A stretch of 64,000 nt of DNA from Ectocarpus siliculosus (lineage: Eukaryota > Sar > Phaeophyceae > Ectocarpales > Ectocarpaceae): contig FN649738.1 of NCBI GenBank assembly GCA_000310025.1, positions 1,970,981 through 2,034,980 of the forward strand, given 5' to 3'. Made by a program: the position numbers and the translations under genes. Shown here one piece after another: positions 36,701 through 48,050 of this stretch. Each line of letters begins with the position of its first letter. The first letter of the stretch is position 1. Under the pieces are notes generated by a model, which made no database searches, was not told the origin of the DNA, and saw only the letters and a program-made list of their open reading frames with translations.

Positions 36701-39700
36701 TCTGGTTCTGTGGGCTATCGCAGATGTTTTTACTCTGCTTGCAGCGGCCACGCGTGTGGCAGACGGCATCGCAGCGCCGTTGGGGGGACTATCGAAGCAG
36801 CCGCAGACACGGGCCCCTGAGGGCCTTTCGGAGATAATTTCCTCCCTTCCGGCTGAGACCCTAGGTTTATCGCGAGGCTCCGAGCTGAACGCGACGGTGG
36901 TGGGGGTGGAAGAAGGTGACGATAGCGATAGCGGCGGCGCGATGGGGGAAAGAGGTGGTGCTACCAGCAGGCGGAGGGGAGGGGGAGGAGGGGAAGACGC
37001 ATCGGGACAGAGCTCTCTGCTGTCTGCGACGTCCGCCCTTGTCTTTGTCAGGGAGTTTTTGGGCTGGGCCGAGAAAGAGAAGGGCAAGAGCCCGGCGGCG
37101 CTCGTGGCGGAAGGATGGGATGGTGGCATTGGCGTGTGGCTCGGGCTTGTTCACTCGGTGCAGACATTATCGCGGGCGTTGAAAACAACTAGGGGTAATT
37201 GCAGTCGAGATGGGGCCGGGGGAGTCTCAGTTGGAGGGGCGGCGACCCAGAACAGTGACCCGTGTGCTGAGGCAATAGCTCTAGCCGTATTCCAGCTTCG
37301 AACAGTGGTGGGCACGCCGTCGGCAGCAGTCAGTGTTGTAGACCCGTCGGCTGAGGCCTCCAAGACGACCGTTTCCTCCGACGAGCGTTCGGCCGGCGCG
37401 GCATCTCCGTCGGTAGGACACGGCACCGCAAGAGGCACGCATGAAACCGACTCGCCCATCATGCACCAAACATCACGCCGCCCCCCGCCGGGCAAGATGA
37501 TAACGGGTTTCCTGACGAAGATGAGTATGAGGTGGAAAACGGCTTTGCCCTGGGGCCTGCCGAGCGTCGCACCCCCCCGCCGAACTTCCCGAAGGCTCGA
37601 GCGTAGGAGCCACCGTCGAGGCGGCGGTGACGGCGGCTGCGGTGGGCACGCTGTCGCCGGAGGCGTAAAGGCGGAGGCGGAAGACCTCTTCTTCGCCCTG
37701 CAAGCCGAGTTGCTACGCTCCGAGCGTTTGGTGCTGTCCATCCTACTAGTAGGCCCGAACGCCAGCCTAGCCCAACGGGGCTGGACGATGCGAGCTGCGC
37801 TTGCCTCGGCATGCCCTCGCCAGCTTGCAGAGAACGTGGAGGAATGGCGATCACCACCCCCCGGCACTTCAGCGGCTTCAAGTGCTGCTACTAAATGTGC
37901 GCCCGACCGGCCACGCGCGTTTTCCAGGAGAGAGGAGCCACCGGAGTCAGGCTCTGGTCCTGCACGAGGTGCGGCGAGTTCTAACGGGAGGGTCGTGAGG
38001 GCTACCCTTCGAAAGAGCGCGACACTGGCTGGCGGTCGAAACGGTAGCGATGCCGCGGCAACGGAGCAAGAGTTTGGAGGGAAGTTGGGCCGGGCCAGCA
38101 ATATGGGAGTGGGAGGACGAAGAGGGCTGGTAGGGGCTAAAGGAGTGCGCGAGGGTGGTGAGGGGGGAGACAAATGGAATGGGCTCGGGGGCTTGTGCCG
38201 ACTCGCAGCAGCGGAGATGCGAGAAGGCTTGGAAACCGGGCTGTCTGTGAAGCTCTCGCACGCCTACCTGGATCTCATAGAGCTCCTGGGCAGTGCTGCA
38301 TTGGAGCACCGGTCTTGCGCTCGGCGAACACCCAAACCGAACGCCGCCGCCGGTCCTGCCGAGACAAGCGCCGCTGACAGGAGTTCGGAGCAGGGCTCTG
38401 CTGGTGCATGTTGGGGCCAGGCCGATGACGCCATGAACACCGGTGACGGGAACAAGGAAGATGCGGGAGGCGTCTTACTTTCCATCGTCACATGCCACAC
38501 CGTCAGCCAGTCCAAGCTCTTCAACAGGTTGGTCCGCGGCGCCGTCCGATTGGACGGCATCGGCATCAGTCACCACCCCCAGCCGCCCAGGAGAACCGCC
38601 GCGGCTTCGCTAGCAGAGCTACGGGCGCGGGATCGGGAGATCTCATGTGTAGCGAACCACCCCGATGGCGGTCAAGGCGGTGGCGGGGCAGGCTGCAACG
38701 GAGCAAACAGGGTGGAGGGGTTGCGAGCGGTTGCAGTGTCTCCGCCTTCTTTGGAGCGGAGCACTCGCTTGTTGGTTCACTGCGTGCGCTGGATCCGCGC
38801 ACGCCACGGAAACAAGCGCGGTCGAACGGCGATACTGCTGTCCGAGGAGGACGGGAGCGAGTCAAGCGAGGAAGAAGGCGTCGGAGACGGTGGCGGGGAC
38901 CGGGATAGGGACCTGCCGGACGCGGAGCATGCTTCTGGCAAGGGGAAAGGGCTTAGCGACTTGCGCGCCCGCGATGGGCGGCAAAGCCGGTACAGCTTGT
39001 GCCCGGAAAAGGTTAAGTTCGCCTCCTCTCGGGAGTGCTTCGCCGCAATGCGCACGGCGTTGGTGGAATGCGAGACCTCGCTGTCCTCGGTCGGTGGGGT
39101 AGATGTTGGTGGCGGCGGCGGGGCTAGCAGCACCGGCAACTTGGCCGACGTTTTGGCGACGGTTGCCTTCTGCCTGCGAGAGTTCTTCACGCCGGGATCA
39201 ACTTCGACGAGGGTGAGGATGGCCGCGTGTACGACAAAGCGGCAGGCAGCAAAACAGAGAGGGAAGGGGGCCGACAGCAACGGTCCTCCTGGCTCGCCCT
39301 CAGCGTCGGTGCCAGCTCCTGCCGAGGGAACTCGCGAGGGCAAGAAGGGCGACCGTGAGACAAGCGGCGATGTCACTGGCTATGTCTCGCCCCTAGCCGC
39401 TCTCGGTGTGTTCCCGGATACCGTCAAGCTCTTGCTGATGCGTGTGCTCGAGCGAGTGTTCCTGGTAGGCAAGGGCGCACTTGCGTCCGCTTCGGCGACT
39501 CTGGCGAAACCTTCTTCCACGGCTACTGCAACCGTTGTGGCCGTACGTGCGGCACCACCAGCACCTCCACCGCTTTCACCGCCCCCTTCCTCGCCGCTGC
39601 CCAAGCGACGCCGCCAGCAACATGCGGCAACAGTAGAAAACGGGAAACCAGGCGATCAAGCGGGGGGTGCGCCGTGCAGAACGCCCGCCAAATGCGGCGG

Positions 39701-41302
39701 AACCAACTCTACCGAGCGCAGCGGTGGTTCGAGGGCGGCCAAGGACGGGGACTCCGGGTCGGGCAGGCGTCCTCCGCAGTCAAGATCGGTGTCCTCTAGC
39801 TCAGGTCGTCAGGGCAAGGGGGCGTCACAGGGGAACGGGAGAGCTGGGTCGGATGCTGCGGCCGCCGCTCACTCAGAATTGTCTAGGCTCGGGCAGGAAA
39901 GCGGGATGACGAAGGCACCGGAGGGGGCGCTTGATGCTGTGCTCGCGCCCGTCTTGCCGGCGGTGGCGCTCGCGTCGGGGGATTGCTTGCGGTTGATGCT
40001 GGCGGCGAGGACATGGGCTGAGGCGCTACGATTGAAGAGTCGAAGGGGGGGCGATGACCCGTGCCGGAAGAGGGTGAGGTTTCTTTATGAAAGGTCGTGG
40101 CTAGGGGGGGGGGGTGCGCCTCATCTATTGCTAACGCATCAAGTTCGTTGGACAAGGGGGGGTGCTTCTCTCCTACGAGAAACGCAGCAACACTCGAATG
40201 CGTTGAGGTTTCTGCCAAGTTTTACATATATTGATGGCCTGTGTCATGCTCTTTCCATTCTAACGCGTGGCCATCATGGTCTCATGTGGCGATCTGTTTT
40301 TTGACGATCGTGCAACATTCCCACCTAACCATGTGTCAGTTCAAAGTGATCTGCCGCTCTCTCTTGTTTGTATTGCATATTTCCCCAACAAAGTGAGTTT
40401 CACTCCCTTTCTGCCTCGCGGGGGGAAGAAGGGGGCGGGACGGGATATGGTTAGCTGGGTAGACGTAAAATCATATGCCCTCCTCGTTGAATGAAATCCA
40501 AACGCACGCTCCTCCCAGTGAGTGAATAACCAAGGTGCTTGGGAGCCGTTGCGACGCACTCGCAGCGTTTTGTACGAAGACGACGAATTGCTTCCCTTCC
40601 TGCTCTCGTGCACGGCACAGCAGCTCAACGCTAGCCTGGCGTATCTCTTGGTCCATGCCGATGCAGGCCTCAACAATGCTCTTCAAAATCGAACGCTGCG
40701 AGCTAGAGATCGGGACGGCGGCGCACAAGACTCGCCAATTCCTAGAGCACTTCCAAGACGGTGAGAAGAACAGTGCGGTTAAAGCTGAGACCCGAAGTGG
40801 CGGCGTCAGGGGCGCAACAAGAAAACGCGCACGTGGTGGTTGTGACAAGGACGGTGGCGGCGGCGACCCGGCGAAAGCGAAGAAGCTTGAGCCGGGAGGA
40901 AGCACGACCATTAGTTGCGACGAGAACCTGGAGAGCGCCCTGCGGCTACTGCTGGCCGGTGCCGACACCGTTGCGGCGTGGCGGCGCGACTCTGCTGCAA
41001 AGGAAAAGAGCAGGGCTGCACGTCCGACGCATGGCGGCAAAAGAGGCCAAGCGCGCCGAGAACGGCAGCAGGGGCTAGGGCCGGGGGCGGAACACGAGGA
41101 GGGAGACGAGGAGGAGGCAGGGGGCCGGAGCAACAGTGTTAGACACCGGTTCACCGGAGCATCGGGAAAGAGAAGGAGATCTAGGCGCGCGCGGGTTAGG
41201 AGCCGCAACGTGGTGATCGATGGGTGGTTGGAGGAGGGGGGTGAGGAAGGAGGTAACCGGGACGACGCTTTCGTTGATTTGGAAGACTTCATCGAGGCTT
41301 GA
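30710..41302 (+). CDS. FANCI: FANCI homologue (Fanconi anaemia ID2 complex subunit), very large
   Basis: Supported exons: 30710-30919, 31177-32151 (GC donor, CAG|GCAAGT), 32462-33691, 34025-34207, 34609-34671, 34992-35810, 36052-36232 and 36391-40073, all phase-consistent, about 2450 aa, then a final exon from about 40535. FANCI similarity runs in order along the helical solenoid: LRELAGVCLSFSMDI, CVSDALGQLTLLPRGRARRV with ESMLPLADV, DLVGMFRRAFEGG, VARADALHLLATK, LGVVVTLAEALADCL, IADVFTLLAAATRVADG, CFAAMRTALVECETSLSSV. FANCI pairs with FANCD2 and clamps DNA during crosslink repair in the nucleus. Animal FANCI is about 1300 aa; the excess here is acidic, Ser/Gly and Arg-rich filler, including an E10/D6 run near residue 190. 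The exon 4 donor could instead be at 34136. The 3' end is ambiguous: one frame stops at 40764, another runs to 41302 with an acidic tail. Confidence 0.75.
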
Positions 41303-42038
41303 TCACTCACCTGCGAATGACGCCTTTTGTTCGCAGGCTATCGGAAGGGATTACTCAGAATATTACGAAAAACTGTGTTGATATTTATAGTGTGCATTCA
41401 TTGCAACAGACTTGCCCTCGTCAGCAATTTGTCCGTATAATCAGTCAGTTGTTTTTACCGTATTTAAGAAGTCACCACGCATGTCGTTGTTGTTTAAGCA
41501 TATGTATGCACATATAATGCATGGGGATTCGGATTTATCTCGTTTCACGGGGTGCGGGCACAGCTGCAGCGGCAAAAGCAGGGGAACGAATAGAGTGGTA
41601 GCCGGCTAAATCGAGACATTGCTTCATTTTTAAGCCGAGGGAATGCACCTTACATCGTGCCTGTGTACGGGGTGTGCTTGCGCATACCGATTCTGTCTGT
41701 GCCAAGAGATCCCGGTGCCGACTCATCCACCAAAGCAACAGGGTGCAAAATCTCGTCGCCCAGCTCTCGTTGAGATCCTTGAAACAGGGTGCACGGTGAA
41801 GCATGAGGTGAAACACGCCTGTCCCAGCTGCTTCGCCCGACGATCAAGTTAGAGCCAGCTTTTCCCTCTACCGGTGCTTTTCCCGTTTCGTGTGGGACTT
41901 TCCGAAACACAAAAGGACGCTTCTCGCGTGGTTCGAACTCCCCGCACAGCGGCTTGTTCCTGAGTGTACAATGTCGTAGTTGGTATCTCGCACCGGCATC
42001 GCGTCAAGCGCACAACACATTACCACCAAACGTTCCAT
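41303..42038. other. Spacer between convergent FANCI and methyltransferase ends
   Basis: About 740 bp holding both 3' untranslated regions. I see no exon or repeat in it. Confidence 0.4.
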
Positions 42039-45000
42039 CTACGACTTCCGTCGCCATACCGTCCCATCCGAACAGCCCCATTGAAATTTTCGCGCGTGTT
42101 CGCGGATAAGGAAGGGCATAGAACAGCGCCGTTCAAGCTCGAAGGCATCGTCGGCTTCCATTATCGACCGAATCTGGGAGGGTAGGGAAAGAGGGGGAGG
42201 GGGGAGGAGAGAGAGGAGAGGGGAGAGTCGCTTCAGAGAACGATGGTGGTTTGCTTGGTGTTGTCACGGATCTGAATCTTGATCGAGCAACTTGCTTGGG
42301 TGTTCGATGCAAGACCGTGATAGGCTACTGCGTTGACGTTGTGGAGCCTTTGACTGCAAGACAAGGATAAGATAGACACACCAGGACCTTAAAACAAAAA
42401 GGCACCGACCTGGGCAGGCCTGATCCGAGAGGACCACCATTAGCACCCACACAGTTAACTCGTATCAATTGATTTTGTTAGACTCAATAGCTCACCCGGT
42501 CGAAGCTGTCGACGTACTCCCCGTCCTGCTTGTCCGCGTCCCCTCCTTCTCGAAATCCCCCCAACCACTCCTGGACAAAGTCATGCCAGAATCGTCATTG
42601 CGCTATTATAGATACATACGTGGCCCTGGACGAACATCGTGATAAAACACTTTTCTGGCCTGTGAACCTGTGAACAAATCACCACCCTTGGCTGCATGAC
42701 AATTGCTTGGGAACCACCGAGTCTGCCCCCGTGTGCACAGCGAGAAGGGGCCACGCCGACTCAAGCTCTATCTAGTCGATTCGCTCCGACGGGTAGGTGG
42801 AGACAAGCCAAACGGACGGACAATGCGAATGAGTACGCCCCCACCACCACCCCGCCCCGGGCGATTTGCTCACAACGGTAATGTTCCATCTACCCCACAT
42901 CTAGGTTCTGCGGGTTTGGGACAAACAACGCGTTCGTTGGGGGCACAAACGGTCCGCGAGTATCACCGGCGTTTGTCCCATCTTACCGACGTGGGCGTGT
43001 ACTCCTTGAGCCACGAGTAGGGTGATATCAAAACTGCCACCCCCCCTGGCTTGACCAGGGCGGGAAGGTCTTCCAGAAATGATCGAGGCTTCGGCAACCT
43101 GAGGCATTGTACCAGTGCACCCAACATCAGGATTAGGTAAGGCAGCATCGGGAGGAATCACGTACAAATCAAAGGGACAACGTATCTGTGTTTCCTGGAA
43201 TGAGAATAACGCACGAAGTCTACTGTATGCCCCCCCTGCCAAGTGTAGCCATGTCCGCCAAACGTGAAACGTTTGGGTAGCCGGGATACCTAATCAACCC
43301 ATGGCACTTCTGCCCCCGAAAAAAATCACAACCACCACCAACGAAAAGCCGCCAGGAACCACAATTACATGGAAATAAATCCATGGATGACGCACCGGCA
43401 GAGCAGGTTACTAGCGAGCACGGCGTCGAAAGACCCCAGTGCTTTCACGTCCAGCGAACAAGCGTCTCCCTGGGAAAACCTGGCTCGTGAAGGAACCGTT
43501 CCCTCCGGCAGAAATGCCTCCCTTCGAAAGACCGCCGACCCTTGCTCCAAGTACTCGTACTGTGTTCTGAACGAGGATCATTCGTTGGTTGTTGATGCGC
43601 ACGGCGTGGGCCGGGGGCGGGGGGGGGAGAACTTGGCGACAGTGCCAGTTGCCAGCACAATACTGTTTATTATGGCGACAGTCCCTCCATTTTTCATGGT
43701 GAGACGTGTACTACACTCTTCAGTGTATGTAGAGTACTACACTTTTCAGTGTATTTTTTCGTACAACTACAACCATCCAGGGTCACGCAGAAGGGGGGTA
43801 AACACCAAAGCTTTTTTCTTCTTTATTTTTATTCTCGTGCCCCACCTTTCTCCTGCGGTGCGTGCTGATCTGTACTTTTATCGCGAGAAGGGTCCAGCCG
43901 TCTCTCTCCCTCGTCAACGGCGCTAACGTCGAAGTTTGGTACTCACGAGAGCTTTTCAGCTATTTTTCGCTTTCACCTTGTTTCACCCGCAAGTTTTGTA
44001 AATTTTTCACCCCATGGGGATTCGAATTCACAACGTTTGCGACTAGCGGTTTCAGGATACCACTAGACCACCGGAGTCTACGAGTAAATAGGGAATCATG
44101 CTCGAAACACCTACCATTTCGGTGAAACAGAATGCTCCGTTTACTCTAGTTATTGTTTACCTTCCCTCCACTCTCATCCGTTCGGCGGCCTCTACGAAAC
44201 TGGCCGAAAAATCCACGCCCACGACCTGTGACGTCGGAAAATAATAAGGGCAGGGACAGAGGGGGCGTCCAACTATAATCCCACGGGGTGATCGTACAAA
44301 GTTTTTTTTTTGGGAACAACAAGTGATCGCACGAATGAATGCTGCATCAACACGACGAAGATGGTGGTAATGGATGGCTTTTGCATCGTGTCCAGTCGTG
44401 CCTCCCGAAGGAAAGGAGCAGCTCACGAGGCAGGCACGTGGAGAGCCACGCACAACACCTCCACGAACGGAAGTTGGGCGGAAAAGAAACATTCCCGCTT
44501 GGGCTCGTGGACAAGCATTGGTTTATGCGCATGGGCACACCAAGAACCAAAACCAGCAGCGGCAGCGGCAGCAGCAAAACGACGCTCCGGTTGAAAAAAC
44601 AGAGTATCATGCAACACATGTGACATCCGTTCCATGTTTTTCAGCACAATGGCAGTCCAATAACGGCAACGAAACCCGTTGCAGCCGCTTAGCCACCCGC
44701 CTTCTCGAACCTACTCTACTCTAACCCGCTCACCGTCCGTCCCCTACCTCGTCAAATGCCCGTGTCAGCTCGAACGTGATCCCTCCCACGGCACACCCGA
44801 CATCTAGCGCGCGGAGGGGGCGCCTGTTTGACCTTCCGGCCTTATACGTTTGCCCTTCGCCTCCCTCGCCAGTTAGCTGGTCTTTCTCTCTCTCCGGCGA
44901 CGACGACAGAGGCAGTGGTGGCGATGTCTCCGTAGTCACGAGCGCCTCGGCACAAAGGCTTGCGCATCGCTTCGGAAAACCCAACGCGTCGGCCGGCCCG

Positions 45001-45418
45001 CAGTCATGAGGAAGGACTTCATCGGTGCTTGAGCGAACAAACGACATCAGGAAACCGAACGAAAGGAGGGGTGCACAGCCGGGGGGGGGGGAGGGGGGTT
45101 GAAAAATACTCTCAACTATCGCAAGGTTTCACCTCAGCAATTGTCAAGTACTAGTCTACATATGTAGCATCTTGCTGTGTTACAGGGGGGTCCTACAATA
45201 ACGCCACTTGCAGCTGTACCGACGTGCGGCATACTGTCAGCTAGGCACAACGTTTAACCTTGCCATGGGCCAGTGGGCCTCAGCTTGCCGCCTCACCTTC
45301 CAAAGTGAAATTGCAGGTATTCGTGGACCGCCCGCTCCCCCTCGTACACCACAGAACCGCTCGCCGCTGTGCTTCTCGCCGCATCAACGAAGGCGTTGCT
45401 GTTGGTGGTCGTCGACAT
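42039..45418 (-). CDS. Stand-alone OvoA-type (4-mercaptohistidine N1-methyltransferase-like) SAM methyltransferase
   Basis: Seven exons on the complement, 45297-45418, 44748-45027, 44161-44225, 43396-43521, 42987-43098, 42496-42570 and 42039-42173, sum to 915 bases and 304 aa, all phases agreeing. Order of motifs: VYEGERAVHEYLQFHFG, GPADALGFPKRCASLC, ALDVGCAVGGITFEL (SAM motif I, about 114-128), VVGVDFS, RARFSQGDACSL, FDAVLASNLLCRLP, LPALVKPGGVAVLISPYSW, KEYTP, and MPFLIREHARKFQWGCS...VWRR at the C-terminus. This is the methyltransferase module that forms the C-terminus of OvoA, which methylates 5-thiohistidine to ovothiol, and that also exists alone in many genomes. No iron-dependent sulfoxide synthase domain lies beside it. 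From memory the family usually has SHATVW where this reads SDGTVW. Intron 3 carries a SINE in the same orientation. Activity on thiohistidine is inferred. Confidence 0.9.
43709..43760. repeat. Two tandem copies of a 26-27-bp unit
   Basis: GTACTACACTCTTCAGTGTAT is followed by a second copy reading GTACTACACTTTTCAGTGTAT. Each unit holds an inverted ACACT...AGTGT core and could form a small hairpin. It sits just beyond the tail of SINE copy A. Confidence 0.6.
43811..44082 (-). mobile_element. tRNA-derived SINE, copy A, in an intron of the methyltransferase gene
   Basis: On the - strand the head reads CCGGTGGTCTAGTGG (Pol III A-box-like) and GAATTCGAATCCCC (B-box-like). The body contains TATCGCGAGAA (seen on the + strand as TTTATCGCGAGAAGG), and the 3' end is a degraded A-rich tail (T-rich at 43811-43835 on the + strand). 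Head and body blocks match copy B at 47591-47912. It lies in intron 3 of the methyltransferase gene, same strand as the gene. Confidence 0.68.
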
Positions 45419-47102
45419 CCTGGTGTTCGTTTCAAGGAGATCGCCTTTGAGAGTGGGTGTTGGTTGACCACGGCAGACTAACTTGTACGACCATTATTTG
45501 GAGACATGTCTCCAACAATACTGTTGATGAGGGTATTGTCGTTGTTGGAGTCAGGACTGGTAAATAGCTATGTTGGCCAACACTTGATTTCATTCCAGGC
45601 TCTTCTGCTGATTGGTGCAAAACGTGGGCCATCGACTCACAAGCTAGCCGGTGGCTACGGCGGGGTGAACTGCTTCGGGATCGGACCGGGCAGCGGGGAG
45701 CGTGGGGGGGGATTGCATCGGTATTTGAGGGACAAGGCGATTGTGTGCACAAAATATCTACTGCTGTACGTGTGTAGGATGAGAACGCCTCGGTGATAGC
45801 AGAGAAAATAGACAAGAACTGTGTGTGAAAAAGAGAAAAGAGGGGATCGTCCTCGAAGGATGTCGGGGAGATTTGGACCCTTCTAAAGATCACCTCCACT
45901 CGGTTGCTATGTAGGCAAGCGAAAGTTTCTAGGGTTAGCAGGAAGCAGAGCGGCTGGCGGTGAGTCGATTCCCTTCTTAACGATCCAATGTGCGTGCAAT
46001 GACGGGAGCGCTACAGTACGTCCTCCACGTTACCAGAAGTTCCACGAAATCGAATGTTCGAATGTCTCCGCGGTCCTCCATCTTTTTTTGGTGATTCCAC
46101 CATTCTTTGGTGGGCGGTGGGATTTGAACCCTGACGATCTTCCTACCAAAATGTAACATCACTCGGACGTCAACGTAAAAGAGGTAATGGTCCTCAACCA
46201 ACGTTGGGGAGATGGGACCTTTATATATAAAGGGCACTTCCATAAGTGGGGTAGATGCTTGAATGTGGTGGCTCATGTTAGCGTATGGCTTAGACCAAAG
46301 CACGAACGGTGTTCATGTGGAGCGCTCACTCGTTGGTATAGAACAGGATATAGGGCGTGAAGAAATTGATGACACTCGCTGGTAATCAATGAGATCAGCC
46401 AAGAGCGGGGACGCATGACAGGCGTTCCCGGGGATGGGAAAGTCGCTGCGTAAATACGTAAATAACACACATGTGGAGGTCAGGATATGGAGATTCAGGG
46501 AGCACAGATACACGTACATGAAGAGTAGGATCTGAGAGGATATGTGATAATAGATTACCGTTCTTCGAGGGTCTATGACTCTTACGATTCCCAACGGCTG
46601 CGAAGAGTTGATGAATCTTTAGGAGAATGGGATAAGGGTCCACGAAGGCTCGCCCACTCTCCTCGCCACCCTAGCTTGACTGAGTCGCTCGGTCACGCTT
46701 GGCATTCCTCGCATTCCTCGCTACATTGCACCAAAGGAAATACCCAACCTCCGGTGGCAGGACATAGCCACCACACTCCCGGACTCTCTGCTCAGCCAGA
46801 GTAGAGAGCTTCCATACACAACAGTATTCAAAAGCGACATCGGGTTTAGTTCACATTTCCATTTAGTGTTTATTTCCAGAAGCCTACTTTTTGCTTCGCA
46901 AACACCGCATTGGTTCAAGCAACGCGAAGCAGTAGACTAACCCTGTGGGTGGAGTCTGAGAGTCTCCGGCGGATCGCTTCCGAGAGGCCTTGTTGTAAGT
47001 ATTAATATCTGTAACTACGAGTCACAGCAGTACAACGGAAATGTAACAACAGGACCATGAGTGGCAACAATTTCTTGCTTCACTAATCCCTACCTACAGT
47101 GC
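45419..47102. other. Repeat-rich spacer without a supported gene
   Basis: Upstream of the methyltransferase. A block at about 45845-45900 (GGGGAGATTTGGACCCTTCTAAAG) resembles one at 46185-46250 (GGGGAGATGGGACCTTTATATATAAAG), hinting at a diverged repeat. On the - strand near 46120-46130 GGTTCAAATCC is a B-box-like element followed by an A-run, as in a tRNA-derived repeat. Open frames have no motifs. Confidence 0.4.
46085..46175 (-). repeat. Possible tRNA-derived repeat fragment
   Basis: The - strand holds GGTTCAAATCC within CAGGGTTCAAATCCCACC and a downstream ACCAAAAAAAGATGG. The T-arm-like stem is good, but no A-box or full cloverleaf can be drawn, so it is not a tRNA gene. Confidence 0.3.
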
Positions 47103-47167
47103 AAAGGATGCACACCCTGTACAACTACTTTAGTTGGTAGTTGTTTGCCAGACAACTACTCTTCCAG

Positions 47168-48050
47168 GAAGGTGCGCACCTAGTTGCCTGCAGACACCTA
47201 CTGGTTCAGATTTGTGCGAACCTAGTTGCCTGCAGACAACTATTCTTCCAGGAGGGTGCGCACCTAGTTGCCTGCAGACACCTACTGGGTCAGATTTGTG
47301 CGCACCTAGTTGCCTGCAGACACCTACTCTTCCAGGAGGGTGCGCACCTAGTTGCCTGCAGACAACTACTCTTCCAGGAGCGTGCGCACCTAGTTGCCTG
47401 CAGACAACTACTCTTCCAGGAGGGTGCACACCTAGTTGCCTGCAGACACCTACTGGTTCAGAATCGTGCGCACCTAGTTGCCTGTAGATGACTACTCTTC
47501 CAGGAGTGTGCGCACCTAGTTGCCTGTAGATGACTACTTTTCCGGGAGCGTGCGCACCTAGTTGCCTGTAGATGACTACGCTTCCAGGAGTTTTTTTTTT
47601 TTTTTTCTCCCATCATTGGATTCTGTCGTCTGCCCCTCTGGCCCCTATTCTCCACTTCTACTAGCTAGACGACCGGGGTCACATGGGAGGGGGGGGTTGG
47701 ACCCCCTCGTGCGGTTCCTGCCTGAGATATTTGTATCGCGAGAAGGTACAGCAATCCATTCCCTCCCGACCTTTGAAGTGTGTACGAACAACGAGCTTCG
47801 CAGCGCGTCGCTTCCAACTTAGACCAGGATTTCTTTAGTGAGACAAAATCTCACTTTGCCGGGACTCGAACTCATGACTAACCCTAACCCACTAGACCAC
47901 CGGGGCGACCGGTCTAGGAATGTGTGAACCTAGTTGCCTGTAGATGACTACTCTTTCAGGAGCGTGCGCACCTTGTTGCCTGTAGTTGACTACTCTTCCA
48001 GGAGCGTGCGCACCTAGTTGCCTGTAGTGACTACTCTTCCAGGAGTGCGC
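47168..48050. repeat. 42-bp minisatellite inside the transposon
   Basis: Ten or so units before the SINE and about three after it. The core is GTGCGCACCTAGTTGCCTG, then CAGACAACTACTCTTCCAGGAG (type 1) or CAGACACCTACTGGTTCAGATTT (type 2); units near the right side read TGTAGATGACTACTCTTCC. Because 42 is a multiple of 3, the array stays open in several frames, which explains spurious 100-117-codon frames here. Confidence 0.9.
47591..47912 (-). mobile_element. tRNA-derived SINE, copy B, nested in the transposon
   Basis: On the - strand it starts near 47912 with GGTCGCCCCGGTGGTCTAGTGGG (A-box-like), then GAGTTCGAGTCCCGGC (B-box-like), carries a body block seen on the + strand as TTTGTATCGCGAGAAGG, and ends in a clean A16 tail (T16 at 47591-47606 on +). 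It interrupts the minisatellite. The flanks TCCAGGAG and TCTAGGAA could be a decayed target duplication. The intact tail suggests it is younger than copy A. Confidence 0.75.

Noticed and set aside
37151-38173. 340-codon - strand frame
   Set aside because: Pro/Ser/Arg-rich shadow of the large FANCI exon.
42240-42330. Last methyltransferase exon after the TTGCAG near 42330
   Set aside because: All phases give unrelated peptides; the exon at 42039-42173 gives the conserved FLIREHARKFQWGC end in ph0.
47130-47491. Three overlapping open frames of 99-117 codons on both strands with repeated CAPSCLQT / VCRQLGAH units
   Set aside because: They are the 42-bp minisatellite read in different frames; the unit is a multiple of three, so stops are absent by periodicity.
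47856-47912. tRNA gene on the - strand
   Set aside because: A- and B-box-like motifs are present, but spacing is too short and no cloverleaf or acceptor stem forms; it is the head of a SINE.
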